Positions 6,592 to 15,254 of a stretch of DNA of 26,062 nt are shown here, piece by piece. The position numbers and the translations under genes are program-made. Under the pieces are notes generated by a model that was not told the DNA's origin, ran no database searches, and saw only the letters and a list, made by a program, of their open reading frames with translations. Numbering within the stretch: the first letter of the stretch is position 1; every line of letters begins with the position of its first letter. This DNA is from Ruminococcus sp. UBA6407 (GTDB taxonomy: Bacteria; Bacillota; Clostridia; Oscillospirales; Ruminococcaceae), in contig DJPR01000015.1 of the NCBI GenBank assembly GCA_002438605.1, positions 1-26,062 of the forward strand, read 5' to 3'.

Positions 6592-7488
6592 GTGGATAAT
6601 ACAGAAATGAAGAATATACAATGGTTTCCGGGTCATATGGCGAAAACAAGACGGCTGATACAGTCTAATCTCCCGCTTGTTGACGGAATTGTTGAAATTC
6701 TTGACGCCAGAACTCCTCTTAGCAGCAGAAATCCTGAAATGGATAAGCTGACTGACGGCAAACCGAAAATGATTCTTCTCAATAAAAGTGATATGGCTGA
6801 TGATAAGGTTACAGCCAAATGGATAGAATATTTTAAGAATAAAGGAATAACTGCAATTCCTGTTGACTGTAAAAACGGTAAGGGTGTAAAAAACTTTTTG
6901 CCTGTTCTTAAAAGTCAGGTTCTTAAAGAGCTTCTTGATAAATGGAAATCACATGGAATGACCGGCAGACCTGTGAGACTGATGATAGTAGGCATTCCGA
7001 ATGTCGGAAAATCATCATTCATTAACAAAATAGCACATTCAAAAAGAGCAAAGGTTGAGGACAGACCCGGAGTTACCCGTACAAAGCAGTGGGTAAAAAT
7101 CGGTGATGGTGCTGAACTTCTTGATATGCCGGGAGTTTTATGGCCTAAATTTGAAGATCAGGACGTTGCATGCAGACTGGCATTTACAGGTGCTATAAAG
7201 GATGATGTTCTTGATGTTGAAGCAATTGCAATGAAGCTGCTTTCATATTTAGCTGATAACTACCCTGACTCTTTAATTTCAAGATATAAAATTGAAATCA
7301 GCGATTCCGACAGCGGATTTGATTTGCTTGAAAAGGTCGGAAGAAAAAGGGGAATGCTTATTTCAGGCGGAGAAGTCAATACTGAAAGAGCTGCAATTAC
7401 AGTTCTTGATGAATTCAGAAGCGGAAAGCTTGGTCATATTACACTTGAAAAGCCTGATGATTTTAACGGCGGTGACTCAAATGGCTGA
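6592..7488 (+). CDS. rbgA: Ribosome biogenesis GTPase RbgA (YlqF)
   Basis: A 298-residue circularly permuted GTPase needed for late assembly of the 50S subunit. The motif order is permuted as expected: G4 NKSD (64-67) comes first, then G1 GIPNVGKS (134-141), the [11 protein letters not shown] switch (157-167) and G3 DMPG (178-181). The N-terminal [11 protein letters not shown] is the family signature. Translation starts at GTG 6592 with GGAGG about 7 nt upstream. The stop overlaps the start of rnhB, a pairing common in Firmicutes. Confidence 0.95.
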   Translation: MDNTEMKNIQWFPGHMAKTRRLIQSNLPLVDGIVEILDARTPLSSRNPEMDKLTDGKPKMILLNKSDMADDKVTAKWIEYFKNKGITAIPVDCKNGKGVKNFLPVLKSQVLKELLDKWKSHGMTGRPVRLMIVGIPNVGKSSFINKIAHSKRAKVEDRPGVTRTKQWVKIGDGAELLDMPGVLWPKFEDQDVACRLAFTGAIKDDVLDVEAIAMKLLSYLADNYPDSLISRYKIEISDSDSGFDLLEKVGRKRGMLISGGEVNTERAAITVLDEFRSGKLGHITLEKPDDFNGGDSNG

Positions 7489-8098
7489 TATGACTTTATA
7501 TGAATATGATGAAGCCGTAAGAAATGATTATTCTGTAATATGCGGTGTAGATGAAGCAGGGAGAGGCCCTCTTGCAGGTGATGTTTATGCTGCTGCTGTA
7601 GTATTGAATAAGGATACAGTTATTGAAGGAATAAATGACAGCAAAAAGCTGTCTGAAAAAAAGCGTGAAAAGCTTTTTGATGAAATTATTGAAAAGGCTG
7701 AATCATACTGCATTGCAACAGCATCTGTTGAGGAGATTGACAGGCTGAATATTTTACAGGCAACGATGTTGGCAATGAAGCGGGCTGTAAATGGTCTTTC
7801 GATAAAGCCTGATATTGCATTGATAGATGGCAATAAGACGCCTGAACTTGATGAAATTAAGGCTCATGCCGTTATTAAGGGCGATGCATCTTCTGCATCA
7901 ATTGCAGCTGCGTCTATTCTGGCAAAGGTTGCAAGGGACAGATATATGAAAGAGCTTGCAGAAAAATATCCACAGTACCGCTTTGAAAAGCATAAAGGAT
8001 ATGGCACAAAGCTTCACAATGAGCTTATCCTTGAATATGGACCTTCTGAGGTTCACCGCAGAACATTTCTAAGGAAACTTCTTAATGAAAAGCAGTGA
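7481..8098 (+). CDS. rnhB: Ribonuclease HII
   Basis: A 205-residue enzyme that cuts the RNA strand of RNA-DNA hybrids and removes misincorporated ribonucleotides. The four metal-binding acids are present: D24 and E25 ([12 protein letters not shown]), D116 (LIDG) and D135 ([21 protein letters not shown]). [12 protein letters not shown] is also typical. The ATG at 7481 overlaps the rbgA stop (ATGGCTGA); the GGCGGTG before it is a modest ribosome site, consistent with coupled translation. The C-terminus overlaps yraN by 14 nt. Confidence 0.96.
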   Translation: MADMTLYEYDEAVRNDYSVICGVDEAGRGPLAGDVYAAAVVLNKDTVIEGINDSKKLSEKKREKLFDEIIEKAESYCIATASVEEIDRLNILQATMLAMKRAVNGLSIKPDIALIDGNKTPELDEIKAHAVIKGDASSASIAAASILAKVARDRYMKELAEKYPQYRFEKHKGYGTKLHNELILEYGPSEVHRRTFLRKLLNEKQ

Positions 8099-8462
8099 TA
8101 TAGGTAAAATTGGTGAAGAATTAGTATGCAGATACCTTATTAAGAGAGGTTATAATATAATTTCACGCAATTATAGAATAAAGGGCGGAGAAATAGATAT
8201 TATTGCAGAAAATGGAGACTATCTTGTGTTTGTTGAGGTGAAAACCAGAAAACCTGATGGTCTTACCAACGGATTTGATGCCGTTACCAAAAGAAAGCAG
8301 CGTCTTATTATCAGGGTGGCAGCGGATTATTGTTGCAAAAACCGTAATTTGTTGCAGCCAAGATTTGACATTGCCAGAGTGATTTTTGACGGTGTAAAGT
8401 ATTATAAAATTGACTATATAGAAAACGCTTTTGATACAACAGGCACAAGGTTTATTTTTTGA
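8085..8462 (+). CDS. YraN/UPF0102 family endonuclease-like protein
   Basis: A 125-residue protein with the nuclease-like core of the UPF0102 family: GEID (35-38) and VFVEVKTRK (48-56), a PD-(D/E)xK-like arrangement, after [24 protein letters not shown]. The family is very often next to rnhB, as here. Its biochemical role is not firmly established; a role in DNA processing is inferred from the fold. It starts within the last codons of rnhB with AAGGAAA upstream. The promoter of thrC overlaps its stop codon. Confidence 0.9.
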   Translation: MKSSDIGKIGEELVCRYLIKRGYNIISRNYRIKGGEIDIIAENGDYLVFVEVKTRKPDGLTNGFDAVTKRKQRLIIRVAADYCCKNRNLLQPRFDIARVIFDGVKYYKIDYIENAFDTTGTRFIF

Positions 8463-8486
8463 AAAATATCATTCGATATTTATAAT
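8459..8486 (+). promoter_or_regulatory. Promoter of thrC
   Basis: TTGAAA (8459-8464), 16 bp, TATAAT (8481-8486). The -35 overlaps the yraN stop. Transcription would begin around 8491-8494, almost exactly where the folded leader starts. Confidence 0.75.
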
Positions 8487-8490
8487 AAAT

Positions 8491-8571
8491 GCAGATCACA
8501 ATAAAAAGGCTTTGTTCAGCCGCAGCAAAGCCTTTACGGATATGATCTGCAGCGGCAGAATGGAGATTGTT
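8491..8571 (+). promoter_or_regulatory. Folded 5' UTR of thrC with possible pseudoknot
   Basis: Outer stem: GCAGATCA (8491-8498) with TGATCTGC (8543-8550). Inner stem: AAAGGCTTTG (8505-8514) with CAAAGCCTTT (8526-8535). The 11-nt loop contains GCCGC (8519-8523), which is complementary to GCGGC (8552-8556) just after the outer stem and before the ribosome site GGAG (8562-8565). There is no T-run, so control of ribosome access is more plausible than termination. I match it to no riboswitch class I know. Confidence 0.65.
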
Positions 8572-10065
8572 ATGTTTTATAAAAGTACAAGAAACAGTGA
8601 TATCAAGGTTACTTCAGCAGAGGCAATAACACAGGGTATTTCTGCTGAGGGAGGTCTTTTTGTTCCTGAGGAAATTCCGGCGATTTCTATTGATGAAATC
8701 AAAGGCCTTGCAGACATGAGTTATGCAGACAGAGCTGCATTTGTGTTCAGTAAATACCTTACTGATTTTACAGATGCTGAGATACATTATTGTACAGACA
8801 ACGCATATACTACAAAGAATTTTGAATCAGAAAGTATTACAGAGATTTCTCATCTTTTTGACGGTACATATATGCTGGAGCTTTGGCATGGTCCTACTTG
8901 TGCTTTTAAGGACATGGCACTTCAAATACTTCCCTACTTCCTTACAACATCTGCAAAGAAAATCAATCTCGATAAGAAAATAGTAATTCTTGTTGCAACT
9001 TCAGGTGACACAGGAAAAGCTGCTCTTGAAGGCTTCAAGGACGTTGAAGGTACTCAGATTATGGTTTTCTATCCTGAACAGGGTGTAAGCCCGATGCAGA
9101 AACGCCAGATGATTACTCAGGAGGGCGGCAACGTAGGAGTTTGTGCTATAAAGGGTAATTTTGATGACTGCCAGAACGGTGTTAAGTCAATTTTTACTGA
9201 CAATGACATAAAGGCAAAGCTTGAAAATGGCTCAATGATGTTTTCAAGTGCTAATTCAATTAACTGGGGACGTCTTGTTCCGCAGATTGTTTACTACGTT
9301 TCTTCATATGCTGAGCTTGTAAAAAATGAGCAGATTTCAGCAGGTGAAAAAATTAACATAGTTGTTCCGACAGGCAATTTCGGAAATATCCTTGCTGCAT
9401 ATTATGCAAAGCAAATGGGAGTCCCTGTAAATAAGCTTATCTGTGCATCGAATATAAATAATGTACTCACAGACTTTATAAATACAGGTATTTATGACAG
9501 AAACCGTAATTTCTATGCTACATGTTCACCGTCAATGGACATTCTCATTTCAAGTAACCTCGAAAGACTTCTTTACATTCTTACAGGCTGCAATGATGCT
9601 AAAATCAAGGAATGGTTCGGTTCACTTGCAGAAACAGGAAAGTACGAAGTTTCAGATGACATCAAGAAGCTTCTCAAGCAGGATTTCTGTGCAGGTTTCT
9701 GTGATGACAATGATACAAAGGCAACAATAAAGAAAATCTTTGACGAATATTCATATACATGCGATACGCATACCGCTGTTGCAGTAAAGGTTTACAACGA
9801 CTATATTGCTGAAACAGGCGACAAGACAAAGACTATTATTGCATCAACAGCAAGTCCATATAAGTTCAGTGCAAGCGTACTTGAAGCAATTGACGGTTCA
9901 GCTCCTGAGATTGACGAGTATGACATGATTGAAAAGCTTTACGAGCATTCAGGTTATGCAGTTCCAAAGTCACTTGCAGAACTGAAGAATAAAAAGGCAA
10001 GATTTAATGTTTCAATTGAAAAATCTGAAATGAAGGATTTTGTTCTTAAAAATCTCGGACTTTAA
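8572..10065 (+). CDS. thrC: Threonine synthase
   Basis: A 497-residue PLP enzyme that converts O-phosphohomoserine to threonine, the last step of the pathway. The PLP lysine is K113 in HGPTCAFKDMALQ; ATSGDTGKAALEGF and the VVPTGNFGNILAAYYAK loop hold the cofactor phosphate. The N-terminal YKSTR and EGGLFVPEEIP are typical. The start at 8572 is chosen because GGAG lies 6 nt upstream and the family N-terminus begins there; the open frame continues upstream through the folded leader but does not look like protein. Other thr genes are not in the window. A metallophosphoesterase follows after 14 nt. Confidence 0.95.
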   Translation: MFYKSTRNSDIKVTSAEAITQGISAEGGLFVPEEIPAISIDEIKGLADMSYADRAAFVFSKYLTDFTDAEIHYCTDNAYTTKNFESESITEISHLFDGTYMLELWHGPTCAFKDMALQILPYFLTTSAKKINLDKKIVILVATSGDTGKAALEGFKDVEGTQIMVFYPEQGVSPMQKRQMITQEGGNVGVCAIKGNFDDCQNGVKSIFTDNDIKAKLENGSMMFSSANSINWGRLVPQIVYYVSSYAELVKNEQISAGEKINIVVPTGNFGNILAAYYAKQMGVPVNKLICASNINNVLTDFINTGIYDRNRNFYATCSPSMDILISSNLERLLYILTGCNDAKIKEWFGSLAETGKYEVSDDIKKLLKQDFCAGFCDDNDTKATIKKIFDEYSYTCDTHTAVAVKVYNDYIAETGDKTKTIIASTASPYKFSASVLEAIDGSAPEIDEYDMIEKLYEHSGYAVPKSLAELKNKKARFNVSIEKSEMKDFVLKNLGL

Positions 10066-10079
10066 TATACGGTGCTAAA

Positions 10080-10769
10080 ATGAGCTTATTTGTTATAGGC
10101 GATTTACACCTTAGTCTTGGTGATCCTGAAAAGTCTATGGAAATTTTTCCGGGGTGGGAAAATTATCAGGAGCGTATTGAAAGGAATTGGCTGGAAACAG
10201 TCGGAGAACAGGATACAATTGTTCTTGCAGGCGATATTTCGTGGGGAATGAGCCTTGCCAAAGCACAGCCCGATTTTGCGTTTATTGAAAAATTACCGGG
10301 AAAAAAGATTCTGCTTAAAGGAAATCATGACTATTGGTGGACTACAAAAAGAAAAATGGAAACATATTTTGAGGAAAATGGATTTAAATCCTTAAATATT
10401 CTTCATAATAATCACTTTCAATATGAAAGTTATGGAATTTGCGGTACAAGAGGCTGGGTGAATATGCCTGATGAGCCTGATGACGCAAAGGTTCTTGCAA
10501 GAGAAGCTCAAAGACTGGAAGTATCCATACAGTCAGCGGTAAATGCAGGTCTTGAGCCTATCGTATTTATGCACTATCCACCGATTTTCGGAGGAAGCTT
10601 TAATTATGACATACTTGATGTTCTTTACCGATATAAAATAAAGCGGTGCTATTACGGGCATATACATGATAAGGGTCATTCTGTAGGAATAAAGGGTACT
10701 TATGATGATATATTTTTCAGCATGATTTCTGGTGATTATCTACAGTTTATTCCTGAAAAAGTTATGTAA
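10080..10769 (+). CDS. Calcineurin-like metallophosphoesterase
   Basis: A 229-residue protein with all metal-binding blocks of the superfamily: GDLHLS (7-12), AGDISWG, KGNHDYWW, MHYPP and YGHIHDKGH. The Trp-rich NHDYWW form is common in an uncharacterised clostridial group. It should be a di-metal phosphohydrolase; the substrate is unknown. The ribosome site is weak (GGTG) and it follows thrC by 14 nt, so it is probably co-transcribed with it. No clear terminator is seen before the tig promoter. Confidence 0.85.
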   Translation: MSLFVIGDLHLSLGDPEKSMEIFPGWENYQERIERNWLETVGEQDTIVLAGDISWGMSLAKAQPDFAFIEKLPGKKILLKGNHDYWWTTKRKMETYFEENGFKSLNILHNNHFQYESYGICGTRGWVNMPDEPDDAKVLAREAQRLEVSIQSAVNAGLEPIVFMHYPPIFGGSFNYDILDVLYRYKIKRCYYGHIHDKGHSVGIKGTYDDIFFSMISGDYLQFIPEKVM

Positions 10770-10801
10770 ATTGTATTTTATGTAGAAGTGCTGAATTTCT
10801 A

Positions 10802-10830
10802 TAGCAAAAGAATAAATTATGTGTTATAAT
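10802..10830 (+). promoter_or_regulatory. Promoter of tig
   Basis: TAGCAA (10802-10807), 17 bp, TATAAT (10825-10830) with a TGT extended -10. The weak -35 is offset by the perfect -10. The leader is about 33 nt, with GGAGGA before the ATG at 10870. Confidence 0.65.
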
Positions 10831-10869
10831 GTACAAAGCATGTTTTTAAAATAATGGAGGACATTACAT

Positions 10870-12183
10870 ATGAGTTTAAAATCATCAACTAAAACAGATG
10901 TGAACACAACTGAATTACTTATTGAGATTGATGCAGCTGCTTTTGAAAAGGCTGTAGAGGCTGCTTATCAAAGACAGAAGAAAAATATTACTCTTCCGGG
11001 CTTCAGAAAGGGTAAAGTATCAAGAAAAATGGCTGAAAAACAGTTCGGTGAGGGTGTATTCTACGAGGACGCCATCAACAGCCTTATCGGACCTGAAATT
11101 GATACTGCTGTAAGGGAAACAGAGCTTAATCTTGTTGACAGACCACAGGTTGAAGTAGTTTCACTTGATAAGGAAAAGGGCGTTGAAATCAAGGCTATTT
11201 GTATCACAAAGCCTGAAATTGAAATCAGCGATTACAAGGGCATAAAGGCTGCTAAGATTGTCAAGGAAATTACAGATGAGGATATTGATGCTCAGATTAA
11301 GACAATCAGACAGAGAAATGCAAGAATTGTATCTGTTGATGACAGACCTGCACAGATGGACGATGAAGTAATCCTTGATTTTGAAGGTTTCTTCGGTGAT
11401 GAACCATTTGAAGGCGGCAAGGGCGAAGATCATCCGCTTCGTTTAGGCAGCGGTCAGTTTATCCCTGGTTTTGAAGAACAGGTTGTAGGTCACAATATTG
11501 GTGACGAATTTGACGTTAACGTAACTTTCCCTGAAGAATACCAGATGGAAGATTATGCAGGAAAGGACGCTGTATTTAAGTGTAAGCTCAAGGGAATTTC
11601 TTATGAGGAACTTCCGGAAATTGATGATGAGCTTATCAAGGATGCTACAGAGTTCAATACTGTTGACGAATATAAGGCTGATATCAAGACTAAGCTTGAA
11701 GAAGCTGCTCAGAAGCAGGCTGAAACTTCATTTGAAAACAGCATTATGACTGCACTTATTGAAAAGGTTGAAAGTCCTATCCCTAACTGTATGTATGAAA
11801 GACGTATTGATTCTCTTGTACAGAATTTTGATAATACACTCAAGCAGCAGGGCATGAGCCTTGACATCTACTTCCAGTACACAGGCATGGATATGGATTC
11901 ATTCAGAGAAACTCACAGAGAAAGAGCTATTAATGAGGTTAAGCTCAGACTTGCTCTTGAAAAGATTGCTGAACTTGAAAAGATTGAGCCGACTGAAGAA
12001 GAAATCAATGCAGGTCTTGCTGATGTTGCTGCTGCAAATAACATGGATGTTGAAACAATCAAGAAGTTTATTCCTATGGAAGACTTTAAAACAGACCTCA
12101 GAGTTCAGAAGGCTGTTGATTTTGTTAAGGATAATGCTGTTATCGACAATACTGTTGAAGAAAAGACAGAAGACGCTGAATAA
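10870..12183 (+). CDS. tig: Trigger factor (ribosome-associated chaperone, PPIase)
   Basis: A 437-residue chaperone that binds nascent chains at the ribosome exit tunnel. Domains in order: ribosome-binding N-domain (1-about 115) with the signature loop LPGFRKGKVSRKM, where the usual proline after GKV is serine; FKBP-type isomerase domain (about 150-245; DEVILDFEGFFGDEPFEGG, LGSGQFIPGFEEQVVG); helical C-domain to about 425; acidic tail (EEKTEDAE). Length is normal. GGAGGA precedes the start. clpP and clpX follow, a widely conserved order. Confidence 0.97.
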   Translation: MSLKSSTKTDVNTTELLIEIDAAAFEKAVEAAYQRQKKNITLPGFRKGKVSRKMAEKQFGEGVFYEDAINSLIGPEIDTAVRETELNLVDRPQVEVVSLDKEKGVEIKAICITKPEIEISDYKGIKAAKIVKEITDEDIDAQIKTIRQRNARIVSVDDRPAQMDDEVILDFEGFFGDEPFEGGKGEDHPLRLGSGQFIPGFEEQVVGHNIGDEFDVNVTFPEEYQMEDYAGKDAVFKCKLKGISYEELPEIDDELIKDATEFNTVDEYKADIKTKLEEAAQKQAETSFENSIMTALIEKVESPIPNCMYERRIDSLVQNFDNTLKQQGMSLDIYFQYTGMDMDSFRETHRERAINEVKLRLALEKIAELEKIEPTEEEINAGLADVAAANNMDVETIKKFIPMEDFKTDLRVQKAVDFVKDNAVIDNTVEEKTEDAE

Positions 12184-12199
12184 TTTATTATTTAATCCG

Positions 12200-12339
12200 G
12201 TTAAATTCATAGTAGTGAATTAACAAATAAAAATTGTCCCACAATTAATAGGAACAAATTCTTGTTATGGCAATACCGTACAAATAATGTGCGGCAGAAA
12301 TGCAGACAAGTTCTGAATATTGTGGGACTTGTATTTTTT
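12200..12339 (+). promoter_or_regulatory. Folded region between tig and clpP
   Basis: A weak hairpin (GTTAAATTCA / TGAATTAAC, 12200-12224) follows tig. Then GTCCCACAAT (12236-12245) pairs perfectly with ATTGTGGGAC (12319-12328), enclosing CTTGT/ACAAG (12261-12265 with 12306-12310, extended by GAA/TTC) and a hairpin CCGTACA/TGTGCGG (12276-12294). The closing stem is followed by TTGTATTTTTT, then the clpP ribosome site. No confident promoter was found here, so clpP may be read from tig or from a promoter I cannot see. Confidence 0.55.
12265..12306 (+). repeat. Copy of the dispersed ACCGyACA motif upstream of clpP
   Basis: TTATGGCAATACCG, then the hairpin TACA-aataa-TGTGCGG, then CAGAAATGCAGA. 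From ACCG onward 26 of 32 positions match the copy at 19111-19142. The shared CAGAAAyGCA tail lies outside the hairpin stem, so pairing alone does not explain its conservation. Confidence 0.55.
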
Positions 12340-12354
12340 GAAAGGGCGATGAAA

Positions 12355-12945
12355 ATGAGCAGTTTAGTACCTTATGTAGTTGAACAAACAAGCAGAGGAG
12401 AGAGATCCTATGATATTTTCTCTCGTTTGCTTAATGACAGAATTATTATGCTTTCAGATCAGGTTAATGATGCAACAGCAAGTCTTGTTGTGGCACAATT
12501 GCTCTATCTTGAAAGTCAGGACAGCGAAAAGGATATTTCACTTTATATAAACAGTCCTGGTGGTTCTATAACCTCAGGAATGGCAATTTATGATACAATG
12601 CAGTATATTAAGTGTGATGTGTCAACTATCTGTATCGGCATGGCTGCTTCTATGGGAGCATTTTTACTTGCAGCAGGTGCAAAGGGCAAGAGAATAGCAC
12701 TCCCAAACAGCGAAATAATGATTCATCAGCCGCTGATTTCAGGCGGATTGCAGGGACAGTGTACAGATATTAAAATTCACTCCGATCACTTAGTCAGAAC
12801 ACGCACAAAGATGAATGAAATGCTTTCACAGTTTACAGGAAAGCCTATTGAGATAATAGAACAGGATACTGAACGTGATAACTATATGACTGCTCAGGAA
12901 GCAATGGACTATGGTCTTATTGATAAGGTAATCACAAAAAGGTAG
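12355..12945 (+). CDS. clpP: ATP-dependent Clp protease proteolytic subunit
   Basis: A 196-residue serine protease that forms the barrel degraded substrates are threaded into by ClpX or ClpC. The catalytic triad is S99 ([11 protein letters not shown]), H124 (MIHQP) and D175 (TERDNYM). [19 protein letters not shown] is the usual N-terminus. The ATG at 12355 is chosen over 12349 because AAAGGG (12341-12346) then stands 8 nt away; the open frame further upstream runs through the folded leader and is not protein-like. clpX follows after 8 nt. Confidence 0.98.
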   Translation: MSSLVPYVVEQTSRGERSYDIFSRLLNDRIIMLSDQVNDATASLVVAQLLYLESQDSEKDISLYINSPGGSITSGMAIYDTMQYIKCDVSTICIGMAASMGAFLLAAGAKGKRIALPNSEIMIHQPLISGGLQGQCTDIKIHSDHLVRTRTKMNEMLSQFTGKPIEIIEQDTERDNYMTAQEAMDYGLIDKVITKR

Positions 12946-12953
12946 GGAATTGA

Positions 12954-14225
12954 ATGTCGGAATTTAAATCATGCAGCTTTTGCGGCAAGGGCGAAAATAA
13001 AGTAATGAGTATGCTTTCAGCAGGTGATGCAAATATATGTGATGAATGTGTTTGCTACTGCTATGAAATGCTTTTCGGACCGGCTGCTGCAAAAACACAG
13101 CGAAAGTCTGCTTTAAAGCCGGAAAAGCAAAAAGCAACTGCAATGAAGCTTTTAAAGCCTGTTGAGATAAAGAAATTTCTTGATGATTATGTAATAGGAC
13201 AGGATGAGGCTAAAATATCGCTTGCCGTTTCTGTTTATAATCACTATAAAAGAATTTTAAGTCAGGAAAACGAAAGTGATGACGAGGTTGAACTGCAAAA
13301 AAGCAATGTTCTGCTTTTAGGACCTACCGGTGTTGGTAAAACCTTTCTTGCACAGACTCTTGCCAAGCTTTTGAATGTTCCGTTTGCAATTGCTGACGCA
13401 ACAACAATTACAGAGGCAGGCTATGTTGGTGATGACGTTGAAAACGTACTGCTAAGACTTATTCAGGCTGCTGATTATGATGTTGAAGCAGCTGAACGAG
13501 GCATCATTTATATTGATGAAATTGATAAAATTGCAAGAAAATCCGAGAATACTTCTCTTACACGTGACGTAAGCGGTGAGGGTGTTCAGCAGGCTCTTCT
13601 GAAAATTATTGAGGGTACTGTTTCAAATGTTCCGCCTCAGGGAGGAAGAAAGCATCCTAATCAAGAGTTTATCCATATCAACACAAAGAACATTCTCTTT
13701 ATATGCGGCGGTGCTTTTGACGGATTAGAAAAGGCAATTCAAAAAAGAATAGGAAAAGCTCCGATTGGTTTTGGCGGAGAAATCACCTCCAAAAAGGACC
13801 AGATGGATAATATCTTTAAACACGTTATCCCTAAGGATCTGATAAAATTCGGTATGGTTCCTGAATTTGTAGGCAGACTTCCTATTATTACCGTCCTTAA
13901 TGAGCTTGATGAGGAATCACTTGTTAAAATTCTTACAGAGCCTAAAAATGCTCTTATTAAGCAGTATAAAAAGTTATTCTCCTATGATGATATTGAACTT
14001 GAGGTTGAGGACGCTGCACTTATTGAGATAGCTAAAAAAGCTATAGCTCAAAAGACAGGTGCAAGAGGACTTCGCTCAATCTTAGAGGGAGTTTTAATGG
14101 AAACAATGTACAGTGTGCCTTCAGACGGAAGTATAGCAAAGGTAACAATTACTCCTGAATGTATAACTGAAAAGAAAGCTCCGATATGGACAAACAGAAG
14201 AAATAAGGTTGTTAATCAAAAATAA
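12954..14225 (+). CDS. clpX: ATP-dependent Clp protease ATP-binding subunit ClpX
   Basis: A 423-residue AAA+ unfoldase. The zinc-binding domain has C7, C10, C29 and C32. Walker A is GPTGVGKT (123-130), the pore loop is GYVGDDVE (156-163) and Walker B is IIYIDE (184-189). PEFVGRLPI and TGARGLRS are sensor regions. A substrate-delivery loop IGFGGE lies between them and stands where the ClpP-contacting IGF loop is found, so pairing with the adjacent clpP is expected. It is closed by a strong terminator. Confidence 0.98.
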   Translation: MSEFKSCSFCGKGENKVMSMLSAGDANICDECVCYCYEMLFGPAAAKTQRKSALKPEKQKATAMKLLKPVEIKKFLDDYVIGQDEAKISLAVSVYNHYKRILSQENESDDEVELQKSNVLLLGPTGVGKTFLAQTLAKLLNVPFAIADATTITEAGYVGDDVENVLLRLIQAADYDVEAAERGIIYIDEIDKIARKSENTSLTRDVSGEGVQQALLKIIEGTVSNVPPQGGRKHPNQEFIHINTKNILFICGGAFDGLEKAIQKRIGKAPIGFGGEITSKKDQMDNIFKHVIPKDLIKFGMVPEFVGRLPIITVLNELDEESLVKILTEPKNALIKQYKKLFSYDDIELEVEDAALIEIAKKAIAQKTGARGLRSILEGVLMETMYSVPSDGSIAKVTITPECITEKKAPIWTNRRNKVVNQK

Positions 14226-14235
14226 CATATATTTT

Positions 14236-14269
14236 AATGCCGATGTTTAAATGACATCGGCATTTTTTT
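14236..14269 (+). terminator. Rho-independent terminator of tig-clpP-clpX
   Basis: AATGCCGATGT (14236-14246), 7-nt loop, ACATCGGCATT (14254-14264) and T to 14269: an 11-bp perfect stem. It separates the clp genes from the spoIIIA operon. Confidence 0.95.
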
Positions 14270-14270
14270 G

Positions 14271-14299
14271 TCATAAACCTGTCCGATACTGCATACATT
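14271..14299 (+). promoter_or_regulatory. SigmaE-type promoter of the spoIIIA operon
   Basis: TCATAAA (14271-14277), 14 nt, CATACATT (14292-14299). The -10 matches the B. subtilis SigmaE consensus CATACAHT at every position; the -35 matches KMATATT at five of seven. The B. subtilis spoIIIA operon is known to be SigmaE-dependent in the mother cell. It starts two bases after the clpX terminator. Confidence 0.75.
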
Positions 14300-14333
14300 T
14301 TACAAAGACATGTTTGAAAAGAGGTTAAAAGCA

Positions 14334-15254
14334 ATGAATAATCAAAACAGCTATTCGATCGTATGCAGGTATATCCCTCAGCAAATGAGAAAATATTTGG
14401 AGGCAGTAAGCATCGCAGATAGGGAGAAAATCAATGAGGTAAGGTTAAGGGTAAATCGTCCGCTTACAGTTTCACAAGGAGGAAAAAAGTATTTTGTAAC
14501 AAAAAGCGGCGGACTTACGACTGAAAGCTCCATGGGGACAGTTACAGATTCAGAGTGTATTAACAATACCCTGAAAGCAATATGTAAATTTTCTGTTCAC
14601 AGCTATGTTAAGGAGCTTTCAAAGGGCTATATAACTATTGATAACGGAATCAGAGTCGGAATAGCCGGAAGCTTTTCCGGAGAAGAAAACGATTCATTGA
14701 AATACATAAATGCGGTCAATTTCAGAATATCAAGGCAGATAAAAGGGTGCAGTGATATAATATGCAGAAATTTATTGTCAGCAAAACCATGCGGAATTAT
14801 AATATGCGGAGGGGTAGCGTCCGGTAAAACCACAATACTTCGTGACATCTGCCGCAATATTGGCAGCAGGCATATAGTAACTCTTGTTGACGAGAGAGGA
14901 GAGCTTGCAGGCTGCAACTGCGGAGTTCCTTTAAATGACATAGGATATTTCACCGATGTGCTTGAAGGCTGTTCAAGGTCAGAGGGGATAATTTCAGCAA
15001 TTCGTTCATTATCTCCTGAAGTAATAATATGTGATGAAATAAGCAGTCAGAATGATTCAGATGCAATTTTGCAGGGTGCAGGCTGCGGAGTTAAATTTAT
15101 AGCATCTGCTCATGCAGAAAAAATTTCTGATTTATATAAAAAAGAATTTATGAAAAAACTCATTGACAACAGTATTTTTGATTATGCTGTTTTGCTCGCA
15201 GGAAGCAAAGCACCCGGAATGATAAAAGAAATAAGGAGTTTAAAGCATGATTAA
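14334..15254 (+). CDS. spoIIIAA: Stage III sporulation protein AA (ATPase)
   Basis: A 306-residue secretion-type ATPase of the SpoIIIA-SpoIIQ channel that links mother cell and forespore. Walker A is GGVASGKTT (159-167), and VIICDEI (230-236) is Walker B. The N-terminal NEVRLRVNRPL segment is typical. The start at 14334 has AGAGG (14320-14324) 9 nt upstream and gives almost the B. subtilis length (307); the in-frame ATG at 14310 lacks a ribosome site. It overlaps spoIIIAB by 8 nt. Confidence 0.95.
   Translation: MNNQNSYSIVCRYIPQQMRKYLEAVSIADREKINEVRLRVNRPLTVSQGGKKYFVTKSGGLTTESSMGTVTDSECINNTLKAICKFSVHSYVKELSKGYITIDNGIRVGIAGSFSGEENDSLKYINAVNFRISRQIKGCSDIICRNLLSAKPCGIIICGGVASGKTTILRDICRNIGSRHIVTLVDERGELAGCNCGVPLNDIGYFTDVLEGCSRSEGIISAIRSLSPEVIICDEISSQNDSDAILQGAGCGVKFIASAHAEKISDLYKKEFMKKLIDNSIFDYAVLLAGSKAPGMIKEIRSLKHD

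Noticed and set aside
8505..8535. Terminator of yraN
   Set aside because: The 10-bp stem has no T-run and lies downstream of the thrC promoter, so it belongs to the thrC leader.
8431..8571. N-terminal extension of threonine synthase by 47 residues
   Set aside because: It spans the promoter and the folded leader; the family N-terminus and a good ribosome site point to 8572.
8491..8571. T-box or leader-peptide attenuator for thrC
   Set aside because: No T-box core sequence, no Thr-codon run and no terminator hairpin with T-tract were found.
12262..12354. N-terminal extension of ClpP by 31 residues
   Set aside because: It runs through the stem structures upstream; ClpP normally begins at SLVPYVVE and AAAGGG is well placed for 12355.
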